Below are positions 56,201-61,046 of a stretch of DNA of 64,000 nucleotides, piece by piece. How positions within the stretch are numbered: position 1 is the stretch's first letter; each line of letters begins with the position of its first letter. The notes under the pieces are model-generated. The model was not told where the DNA came from. It saw only the letters and a list, made by a program, of their open reading frames with translations, and searched no databases. The position numbers and the translations under genes are program-made. The stretch is from Zobellia roscoffensis (GTDB taxonomy: Bacteria; Bacteroidota; Bacteroidia; Flavobacteriales; Flavobacteriaceae), in contig NZ_JADDXT010000002.1 of NCBI RefSeq assembly GCF_015330165.1, forward strand, positions 2,569,646 to 2,633,645, in the 5' to 3' direction.

Positions 56201-58398
56201 CAGTACCAGTTCTAGAAATAGATGACATCACAGCGGATAACATATTAAACGCAGCAGAAGCTGGTGCCGATGTTGCCGTAACGGGAACAGTAAGTGGAGA
56301 TTTCAATGACGGAGATACCGTTACCTTAACAGTAGATGGTACAAATTATACCGGAACTGTTGATGCACTGGGTGCATATAGTATCGATGTACCAGGTAGC
56401 AAGTTAGCTGCCGATGTAGATACCACAGTAGACGGTAGTGTAACCACTACGGATACTGCTGGGAATTCAGGAACAGCAACGGATACACAAGTGTACTCTG
56501 TGAATACTACCGCTCCTGCAATCGTAATCAATACAGTTGCTGTGGATGATATCATCAACGCAACAGAAGACGATAGTCCGGTGACTATTTCGGGTACTAC
56601 CACTAATGTGGAAGATGGACAAGTAGTAACGGTAACCTTAAATGGAGAAACCTATACAGCTACTGTTTCAGGAAATACTTGGACGCTAGATGTGCCTGTA
56701 GTAGATATACAAGCCTTAGACCCTACGGAAACTATAACTGCAGATGTAAGCGACCTTGGAGGTAATCCTGCAACTCAGGCAACTCGTGATATTCAATATG
56801 ACCCTACATTGCCAGTTCCAGTCTTGGATATCGACGATATCACGGCAGACAATATCCTAAACGCAGCAGAAGCTGGTGCCGATGTTGCCGTAACGGGAAC
56901 AGTAAGTGGAGATTTCAATGACGGAGATACCGTTACCTTAACGGTTGATGGTACAGATTATACAGGAACTGTAGACGCTTTAGGAGCATACAGTATCGAT
57001 GTACCAGGAAGCAAATTGGCTGCCGATGCGGATACCACAGTAGACGCTAGTGTAACGACAACCGATACTGCAGGGAATTCAGCAAGTGCTACGGATACAC
57101 AATTATATTCAGTAGATACAACATTGCCAGTTCCTGTCTTAGAAATAGATGATATTACAGCGGACAACATCCTAAACGCAGCAGAAGCTGGTGCCGATGT
57201 TGCCGTAACGGGAACAGTAAGTGGAGATTTCAATGACGGAGACACCGTTACTTTAACCGTAGACGGTACCGATTATACAGGTACTGTTGATGCATTAGGA
57301 GCATACAGTATCGATGTACCAGGAAGCAAATTGGCTGCCGATACAGATACCACAGTAGACGGAAGTGTAACCACTACGGATACTGCAGGAAACAGTACTA
57401 CTATTACAGAGACTAAAGTATATGTTGTAGATGAAGAGGAGCCAATAGTAACGTTGACTATTAATGATGTTACAGATGATAATAGCATAAATACCATTGA
57501 AGCAGGTGCTGATATTCCAATAACGGGAACATTGATTGGAGATTTCAATGAAGGGGATACTGTAACTTTAATTGTAAACGGAAATACTTACACAGGTACA
57601 GTAGATGATTTGGGCAACTTTAGTATTGATGTTCCTGGAAGTGATTTAGTAGCAGATAATGACACTTCAATGGAAGTGAGTCTTACAACTTCTGATAGCG
57701 CAGGAAACAGCACTACGGTAAATGAAAATAAATCATATGCTATTGATAATGTAGACAATGACCTTGATAATGATGGACTTACCAATGACGAAGAGGATGG
57801 CTTAGGGACGGATCCTAATAATCCTGATTCTGATGGTGACGGCATTAATGATGGTCAAGAAGTATTGGATGCTACTGATCCGTTGGATGATTGTGACTCA
57901 ATTGATGGTACGCCTTTGGACAGTTCAGATTGTGATGAAGATGGACTAACGAACGAAGAAGAAGGAATAAGAGGTACTGATCCAAATGTTGCTGATACCG
58001 ATGAAGATACAATTTTAGATGGTCAGGAAGTTGCAGATGGTACGGATCCGTTAAATGCATGTAGCTCTAAGGGTGGTACTCCACCAGCAACTGTGGTATG
58101 TGGCATTTCGGTTGAGAATGACTTGGTAACGCCAGAGCTTAATGATGGTAGGTTCCTTATTGAAAATATAGAGAGTTACCCGCAAAATAAGGTTAAGATA
58201 TTTAACCGATGGGGCATAAAAGTTTATGAGGTAGATGGTTATGATAATGAGACTAACGTATTTACAGGGATGTCTATAGGTAGGATAACTATTAGAGCTA
58301 ACGATGAGCTGCCAGTAGGCGTGTATTTCTATATTATTGATTACGTAGCAGGTGATAACAATCAAACCTTATCCGGGTACCTGTATATTAACAGATAA
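44209..58398 (+). CDS. Giant T9SS-exported repeat adhesin (4729 aa)
   Basis: Very large cell-surface protein, probably for adhesion, gliding or biofilm. Order: Sec signal (residues 1-20, ends SINAQ); N-terminal domain to 324; thrombospondin-type-3-like Ca2+ repeats (DLDGDGIVNADD style) at about 325-362, 555-665, 878-998, 1143-1248 and 1440-1485. Four unique beta-rich inserts lie between these blocks. An Ig-like domain (1516-1612), a CshA-like domain (1613-1713) and a cadherin/Ig-like domain (1714-1821) follow. Then come 26 Ig-like repeats (1822-4515): 20 of about 105 aa and 6 of about 99 aa, nearly identical in DNA. More Asp-rich repeats (4516-4630) and a type-B gliding-motility C-terminal domain (KVKIFNRWGIKVYE ... 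GVYFYIID ... GYLYINR) end it. The frame is open throughout. Confidence 0.93.
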   Translation: MKNFYLIGFLILFCSMSINAQDGLNISGANISITPGATVRVLNGDFRVSGDAEVKNESAISVDGNWLNNNSTSQIFTQDSEGMVILTKTTDVTTIGGTTTTLFYNLTLEVDEATLEVNTIVGGSVSGTNLGVIDLNNSGLDLNSNTLQITNSLIGALITNEGYIISEDVLNQSKVLWQTSPTGGAYTVPFGTAAGERIPLTVERATGDLGEITVSTYPTGLDMTPYPSQPENVTNILDTTDTSLVGSAVNRFWQLDKTESGTANLTFTYADAEVPSSGENNLSSYRYDTTVNKWEPKGASSSDFANNQVMVNGINEFSPWTIGGGTPEDLDGDGIVNADDLDNDNDGILDTDEGVCTPNQSGTWGGFSNNVTYDYGDGVIIRMTTAASNGFALGGFNPAGAGFWSENLAGDPSIQCDFLFDESVTVSFEDSSGNPVQVTNPIIHFDRIGGSADNVQNSAEITLQNGLTWIELTGTDDFSATSTTASDGGAGSTAGINANGYSPESTQNDIDGTAAGSMEIQGTVSTFTLTFPSASTTTGTADGIEMIVFACKQIDDDDDGIPNYLDLDSDNDGCPDAIEGGASYNYNDIDENYTLTAAVDGTGVPGGSSQTVGTSQDKSQQAAECSECHPTNPSYVDSDNDTIGDFCDVDDDNDGILDTDEIGDCGKTGVWTDLGNGVWESSVSADLKVRVTMENLGAYWNAAGFPQNGAFDNTCANFTSDYGPLPGDDGLQILVGFQPSQPAVLNTNFIVEYLDAADNPVNVDNPKMHWAGVGGTNGNDINTSEWTLQGGNTANVLSSFQGFEIVNNGTTIRKAGLGSDNGQGAADCADGEASGTIRVNGVLSTYTFNVVQYNSSGAVDFTSGDGIDFIFEGCVLIDTDNDGTPDHLDNDSDNDGCFDALEGDGGYTLADVDTNGKLTAAVDANGIPAGTSQNDVSSKNASVTGGECDDDNDGVNNTNDVCNGFNDNANSDGDAYPDVCDDDDDNDGILDVDEQTDLSCAKDLTLNTDYNGTDFDIGAFEPLSVGQTLTATVSFEIDDLVGFDASDIAKFSFKYATTAPSSIVPTYVSVNDQGPVNIDVNYTLKDGDNLANYDFCTGHDISFTEILVELNDGTLMSIPDVVDQEICGSGNTATAFTYTYYDCDNDGIQNQWDLDSDKDGCPDALEGGGTYTYADVDGAFRLIAAVDGNGVPGGAPQTIGTTLDNTQQASECSECSPSHPLYVDSDGDAIGDFCDLDNDNDGILDSEECPSVVGSVDSGNNSTHITGFYEANGNNILGFTINPEYASSVLSSTSGIQIRWDQGTTDAITTVDLILDAPTSGALESVILGNGAEGVTAGTQNAKKEITLTWSGGGSAILNDPLDEVTGRVTGDVLFSGDIIEINNGTSYSLRDTEWSVEVDMSSVITFPTTVSFYADSSINGGTNYNREGFAFTPVINCPDTDGDGIPNSLDTDSDNDGCNDAVEAGHLDDDNDGEVDGSGYDANGQVSGAATAYTGTTNGVTTASESSIDTAPTDQEERVGDDATFTVTASALDASAYNSGTPTYDVNASPTYQWQVSTNSGSTFSNISGATNFSLIISDVTLIMDGNIYKVLVSSANNTCPEEAQATLTVINNVDAIDDSAGITAVEGFFGATDVVNVFDNDELNGAVLNPASVTITPVTNGPLTVNGDGSVDVANNTDPGSYTVDYQICDATNPTNCDIATVTVNVGVNSLPTAQDDEVSIAQDTSNNSIDVLANNGNGPDTFGGDGPNSGAIILPSTTTTNGGTVSIDNNGTPLNPTDDTVLYTPAAVYSGADSFTYTITDANNDSDTATVNVTVVATPTIAINVVAVDDIINATEDDSPVTISGTTTNVEDGQVVTVTLNGETYTATVTGNTWTLDVPVVDIQALDPTETITADVASDFGTDAVQATRDIQHITTLPVPVLEIDDITADNILNAAEAGADVAVTGTVSGDFNDGDTVTLTVDGTDYTGTVDAAGDYSIDVPGSKLAADADTTVDGSVTTTDTAGNTGTATDTQLYSVDTTVPVPVLAIDDITADNILNAAEAGADVAVTGTVSGDFNDGDTVTLTVDGTDYTGTVDALGAYSIDVPGSKLAADADTTVDGSVTTTDTAGNSVSAIDTQLYSVDTTLPVPVLEIDDITADNILNAAEAGADVAVTGTVSGDFNDGDTVTLTVDGTNYTGTVDALGAYSIDVPGSKLAADADTTVDGSVTTTDTAGNSASATDTQLYSVDTTLPVPVLEIDDITADNILNAAEASADVAVTGTVSGDFNDGDTVTLTVDGTDYTGTVDALGAYSIDVPGSKLAADADTTVDGSVTTTDAAGNSASATDTQLYSVDTTLPVPVLEIDDITADNILNTTEAGADVAVTGTVSGDFNDGDTVTLTVDGTDYTGTVDALGAYSIDVPGSKLAADTDTTVDGSVTTTDTAGNSGTATDTQVYSVNTTAPAIVINTVAVDDIINATEDDSPVTISGTTTNVEDGQVVTVTLNGETYTATVSGNTWTLDVPVVDIQALDPTETITADVSDLGGNPATQATRDIQYDATLPVPVLEIDDITADNILNAAEAGADVAVTGTVSGDFDDGDTVTLTVDGSTDYTGTVDALGAYSIDVPGSKLAADADTTVDGSVTTTDAAGNSASATDTQLYSVDTTLPVPVLEIDDITADNILNAAEAGADVAVTGTVSGDFNDVDTVTLIVDGTNYTGTVDALGAYSIDVPGSKLAADADTTVDGSVTTTDTAGNSASATDTQLYSVDTTLPVPVLEIDDITADNILNAAEAGADVAVMGTVSGDFNDGDTVTLTVDGTDYTGTVDALGAYSIDVPGSKLAADTDTTVDGSVTTTDTAGNSASATDTQLYSVDTTLPVPVLEIDDITVDNILNAAEAGADVAVTGTVSGNFNDGDTVTLIVDGTDYTGTVDALGAYSIDVPGSKLAADTDTTVDGSVSTTDTAGNSASATDTQLYSVDTAAPTIAVNVVAGDDIINATEDDSPVTISGTTTNVEDGQIATVVINGTTYSPVVTAGVWTFDITALEAQALDPTETITADVSDLGGNPATQATRDIQYDATLPVPVLEIDDITADNILNAAEAGADVAVTGTVSGDFNDGDTVTLIVDGTNYTGTVDALGAYSIDVPGSKLAADADTTVDGSVTTTDTAGNTGTATDTQLYSVDTTLPVPVLEIDDITADNILNAAEAGADVAVTGTVSGDFNDGDTVTLTVDGTDYTGTIDAAGDYSIDVPGSKLAADTDTTVDGSVTTTDTAGNSASATDTQLYSVDTTAPIPVLEIDDITVDNILNAAEAGADVAVTGTVSGDFNDGDTVTLTVDGTDYTGTVDALGAYSIDVPGSKLAADADTTVDGSVTTTDTAGNSASATDTQLYSVDTTLPVPVLEIDDITADNILNAAEAGADVAVTGTVSGDFNDGDTVTLIVDGTNYTGTVDALGAYSIDVPGSKLAADADTTVDGSVTTTDTAGNTGTATDTQLYSVDTAAPTIAINVVAVDDIVNATEDDSPVTISGTTTNVEDGQTVTVTLNGETYTATVTGNTWTLDVPVVDIQALDPTETITADVSDLGGNPATQATRDIQYDATLPVPVLEIDDITADNILNAAEAGADVAVTGTVSGDFNDGDTVTLTVDGTDYTGTVDALGAYSIDVPGSKLAADADTTVDGSVTTTDTAGNTGTATDTQLYSVDTTLPVPVLEIDDITADNILNATEAGADVALTGTVSGDFNTGDTVTLTVDGTDYTGTVDALGAYSIDVPGSKLAADADTTVDGSVSTTDTAGNSASATDTQVYSVDTTLPVPVLEIDDITADNILNAAEAGADVAVTGTVSGDFNDGDTVTLTVDGTDYTGTVDAAGDYSIDVPGSKLAADTDTTVDGSVSTTDTAGNSASATDTQVYSVNTTAPAIVINTVAVDDIINATEDDSPVTISGTTTNVEDGQVVTVTLNGETYTATVSGNTWTLDVPVVDIQALDPTETITADVSDLGGNPATQATRDIQYDATLPVPVLEIDDITADNILNAAEAGADVAVTGTVSGDFNDGDTVTLTVDGTNYTGTVDALGAYSIDVPGSKLAADVDTTVDGSVTTTDTAGNSGTATDTQVYSVNTTAPAIVINTVAVDDIINATEDDSPVTISGTTTNVEDGQVVTVTLNGETYTATVSGNTWTLDVPVVDIQALDPTETITADVSDLGGNPATQATRDIQYDPTLPVPVLDIDDITADNILNAAEAGADVAVTGTVSGDFNDGDTVTLTVDGTDYTGTVDALGAYSIDVPGSKLAADADTTVDASVTTTDTAGNSASATDTQLYSVDTTLPVPVLEIDDITADNILNAAEAGADVAVTGTVSGDFNDGDTVTLTVDGTDYTGTVDALGAYSIDVPGSKLAADTDTTVDGSVTTTDTAGNSTTITETKVYVVDEEEPIVTLTINDVTDDNSINTIEAGADIPITGTLIGDFNEGDTVTLIVNGNTYTGTVDDLGNFSIDVPGSDLVADNDTSMEVSLTTSDSAGNSTTVNENKSYAIDNVDNDLDNDGLTNDEEDGLGTDPNNPDSDGDGINDGQEVLDATDPLDDCDSIDGTPLDSSDCDEDGLTNEEEGIRGTDPNVADTDEDTILDGQEVADGTDPLNACSSKGGTPPATVVCGISVENDLVTPELNDGRFLIENIESYPQNKVKIFNRWGIKVYEVDGYDNETNVFTGMSIGRITIRANDELPVGVYFYIIDYVAGDNNQTLSGYLYINR
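49672..57753 (+). repeat. Tandem array of 26 Ig-like repeat units, two types (20 A of 315 bp, 6 B of 297 bp)
   Basis: Type A units begin PVPVLEIDDITADNILN; type B units begin PTIAINVV or PAIVINTV and contain DDSPVTISGTTTNVEDG. B units start at 49672, 51544, 53104, 54661, 55903 and 56515. A blocks start at 49969 (5 units), 51841 (4), 53401 (4), 54958 (3), 56200 (1) and 56812 (3). One A unit (51841) is 318 bp with a Ser insertion (DGSTDYTG); the last (57442) is strongly diverged and caps the array. Unit lengths are exact multiples of three and the other A units differ by only scattered substitutions. Confidence 0.95.
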
Positions 58399-58421
58399 AG
58401 GGTATAGTTATTTTATAAAGA

Positions 58422-58451
58422 GGCTCTCAAGTTTATCTTGGGAGCTCCTTT
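58422..58451 (+). terminator. Probable terminator after the giant adhesin
   Basis: Stem GGCTCTCAAG (58422-58431) pairs with CTTGGGAGCT (58437-58446) with two G-U pairs, 5-nt loop, then CCTTTCTATTT. The T-run is interrupted. Confidence 0.6.
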
Positions 58452-58687
58452 CTATTTAGATTAGGTAGTGTTAATTAATTGTGGGTAGAATACATAGAAT
58501 AACAACCTTAGTCATATACTGCCATATACCAATAAGAAAGAATTGTCTCTGTTGCGTATAGTATAAGAATGGGTGATTAGGGGGAGCTCAATGTATAGAT
58601 ACAATACCGTGCCAGAGTGGGTTCATGAAGGCTTTAGGTATAGCGCGAAATAGAATAGGTTCACTAATAGTGTAGTGGAAGGGAGGG

Positions 58688-58736
58688 AAAAAAGAGAACT
58701 CCAATTGAAATCAACGGAAGGATTTCCATTGGAGTT
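58688..58736 (-). terminator. Terminator after the minus-strand surface cluster
   Basis: Long stem: AACTCCAAT / ATTGGAGTT (58697-58705, 58728-58736) continued by GAAATC / GATTTC after one mismatch; on the minus strand it is followed by CTCTTTTTT. Confidence 0.8.
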
Positions 58737-58842
58737 TGGTTTGCCTCAATAATTGAGATTATAGGCTCCGACGCTTGTCAGGAAGTAGTTTACTTTTTAA
58801 AGTGATATGAATGCTTCAGAACTTAGTCCTGAATTTAATTGA

Positions 58843-60000
58843 TTATTTTTGATTGATATACAAAAAACCTTGATGCTTAAGACCAATATCCTTCAAATCG
58901 ATAATATAAAAATATACACCTGCAGGTAGTTTTTTTGCTGTATTATAAACACCGTTTACGTTGGCAGTACCTTCAAAAGTGTTGTTGTAGTTAGTGGCTT
59001 CATAGACGGCTCTACCCCATCTGTTGAAAATGGTAAGTTTGTTGTTAGGTGAAATAGAAACCGCTTTTAAAACAAAAAAATCGGCATTTCCGTCACCATT
59101 TGGAGTCAATAGATAATTTCCTAGGTCTACGCTTTGCATACTAAGGCTTCCGCCAAAAGAAATTACGGTATAATCGTCCGGTGTAAATACGTCCGAAGTT
59201 ATTTCTCCTTGATCAAAGTCTCCGTCCAAACCAGTATTGCCTAAATCTTCCCAGATATTTCTTTCCGAATGCCAACCTACTACTCGTAAGTTTTCTATGG
59301 CGTCTAAGAAACTAGGTAAGTTACTTTCGGTATCCCATCCTAGTGTAACTTTGGATGGTGTTTTTGTGTCTAGGTCCCAAAACTCATGATTACTGATGGC
59401 AATCAATATATCTGTTCTGTCTTCGGTATAAAATGAGGTGCCAAAGGTAGACGGACTATTGGGGTCTTCATAGAAGTAAGCTGACTTCGCATTTTCATTA
59501 ATTTGCTCTGAAGCTAATTTTAAAGGTCTTAATTTATCAAAATGACCAATAGGAAAAAGAAACTCTTTTTTGTTTTTTATGGCTGAATATCCATCTACTT
59601 TGGTAAAATCGGTATCGCCATTGTAAAAGGAATTTGTAATATATTCAATATTCGTATCTACTAAATACCTAGGAGTAACTAAATCTCCCGAAATAAAATT
59701 ACTATTATTGGTAATGCCAATACCAACTTCTAGAACAAGGTCATTGTCTACTACAATTTCTAAATCTTCAAAGACAGGTCTAAAGGCACCGCTAATAAAA
59801 GCGACGTCTTCGTTATAAAATCCGGCAAGCCCTTTGTTGTCGTCAAAAGAACCGTCATTAATTAAATCTTGGTAGAAACCTATTTGTGCACTTTCATGCA
59901 TTTTTATGTTCCCATAATTATGAAATGAGTCTTGAGCCATCATTTGAGGACTGGACATGCTTGCAATCAAGCTACCAAGAATAATACCGTATTTATTCAT
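58843..60000 (-). CDS. T9SS-exported surface protein with type-B C-terminal domain
   Basis: The 385-aa product has a Sec signal (MNKYGIILGSLIASMSS, then PQMMAQDSF) and a beta-rich middle starting HNYGNIKMHESAQIGFYQDL. The type-B gliding-motility C-terminal domain covers the last 90 residues: LLTPNGDGNADFFVLKAVSI, KLTIFNRWGRAVYEATNYN, LPAGVYFYIIDLKD and QGFLYINQK. I chose the ATG at 60000, 11 nt after the upstream gene's stop, because it starts a clean signal peptide; the ATG at 60024 would overlap that gene. It plays the same role in this cluster as the giant adhesin does in the other. Confidence 0.9.
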   Translation of the reverse strand: MNKYGIILGSLIASMSSPQMMAQDSFHNYGNIKMHESAQIGFYQDLINDGSFDDNKGLAGFYNEDVAFISGAFRPVFEDLEIVVDNDLVLEVGIGITNNSNFISGDLVTPRYLVDTNIEYITNSFYNGDTDFTKVDGYSAIKNKKEFLFPIGHFDKLRPLKLASEQINENAKSAYFYEDPNSPSTFGTSFYTEDRTDILIAISNHEFWDLDTKTPSKVTLGWDTESNLPSFLDAIENLRVVGWHSERNIWEDLGNTGLDGDFDQGEITSDVFTPDDYTVISFGGSLSMQSVDLGNYLLTPNGDGNADFFVLKAVSISPNNKLTIFNRWGRAVYEATNYNNTFEGTANVNGVYNTAKKLPAGVYFYIIDLKDIGLKHQGFLYINQK

Positions 60001-60011
60001 AATTTTAGGAC

Positions 60012-60896
60012 TTACTTTCTCCAAGCTATTTCAATTAGTGTTTCTGGGTACTCTACGGCAATTCCATTGCAATAGGCCTGTAAAAATTCACCTTCATTAA
60101 AGTCAACATTTATGGTTGCATCTTGGTTACCATCGGCAGCGGTAATAACCAGCGCCGTAATCGGAACAACTCCATCATTTTTCCTAATTTCCAAAGTCCA
60201 GGTACCGGCCACATTGGTTTGTGCGGAAATCCCGGTTATTGTACCGTTTCTAAGCATGCGCCAGCCGGTATTTTCTGAGTCGGCACCATTAAACTGCCTT
60301 AAGTATACATTTGTGGTGGTTGCACTATTCATACCCCACCCGATCATGGTACGGTCAACGCTCAACCATTTAACTCTAGTAGCATCATATGCATAGAGTA
60401 TGCCGTCGTCTCCCATAAAAATTTGCCCATTTTCAGTTCCCGTTGGAGTAGAGGTGCTAGGCTGTATTCGTAAGGGAACACTTGTACTTTCAATATCTAA
60501 TTGAGCACTGGGAGTAGTGTTGTTTATACCAATATTTCCTGTAGACGATATCCTTACCCTTTCGCTATTATCAGTTTTAATTATAAAATCTTGAAGGTCC
60601 GTTGTGCCAAGAAAGTGCGTAGTAGCATTTGACCCGGTATTTCCGGTAGCGCCCCAAAAATCTATTGAATTCGTGTCTATAGAAGGTATTTTCTTAAATC
60701 CTGAAGCTGTGTTCAGGTACATTTTCTCTTCATCTGTATTATATAGAAGTGAGCCAACAACTGGGTTTATACCTGCATTCATTTCTAGTGTTGTTGCATT
60801 TGTAAGGCCCATTAAATAATTCCCATCTACTTGTGCTATGGTACTGGTAGTGGCAAGTGTAGTAATTGCCAGTGTCGTTAAAATTAATTTTTTCAT
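60012..60896 (-). CDS. Exported surface-structure protein, head/adaptor type
   Basis: The 294-aa product starts with a Sec signal (MKKLILTTLAITTLATTSTI, then AQVDG). Fibre-like modules follow: NPVVGSLLYNTDEEKMYLNT, STGNIGINNTTPSAQLDIES and NGQIFMGDDGILYAYDATRV. The C-terminal beta-sandwich of about 110 residues (TGWRMLRNGTITGISAQTNV, GTWTLEIRKNDGV) resembles knob or head domains. No T9SS C-terminal domain is present. I chose the ATG at 60896; the longer frame from 60980 adds a segment without sense before the signal peptide. It lies between the coiled-coil protein and the CTD protein, probably in one transcript. Confidence 0.82.
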   Translation of the reverse strand: MKKLILTTLAITTLATTSTIAQVDGNYLMGLTNATTLEMNAGINPVVGSLLYNTDEEKMYLNTASGFKKIPSIDTNSIDFWGATGNTGSNATTHFLGTTDLQDFIIKTDNSERVRISSTGNIGINNTTPSAQLDIESTSVPLRIQPSTSTPTGTENGQIFMGDDGILYAYDATRVKWLSVDRTMIGWGMNSATTTNVYLRQFNGADSENTGWRMLRNGTITGISAQTNVAGTWTLEIRKNDGVVPITALVITAADGNQDATINVDFNEGEFLQAYCNGIAVEYPETLIEIAWRK

Positions 60897-61046
60897 CTGC
60901 AGGTAGTATTTAAGTGATGGAAATGTTGAGAGTAGGAGGGTGGAATTATGGGATACAAAGTTTGAGTACCTAAAACCCATTGCAAAATAGGTGCTGTGAA
61001 AATTTGTTTTAAGGTTCTTAAACTGATGTGATAATTTCCCATACTA

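Larger units (their letters stand above)
58399..58842. other. Intergenic region between converging surface clusters
   Basis: No gene is seen. It contains a terminator for each cluster (58422-58451 plus strand, 58688-58736 minus strand) and an unremarkable stretch of about 240 nt between them. Confidence 0.6.

Noticed and set aside
49672..57753. Repeat array considered as a CRISPR or other non-coding array
   Set aside because: Units are 297-318 bp, always a multiple of three, in one open frame encoding Ig-like domains, with no spacer structure.
49971..57850. Long minus-strand reading frames of 70-105 codons recurring every 315 bp opposite the adhesin repeats
   Set aside because: They are shadows made by the repeated sense codons (low stop content in the opposite frame), with no signal peptide, start context or known domain.
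60897..60980. Longer N-terminus of the 294-aa head protein from the ATG at 60980
   Set aside because: The added 28 residues precede a complete signal peptide starting at the ATG at 60896 and make no sense as a leader.
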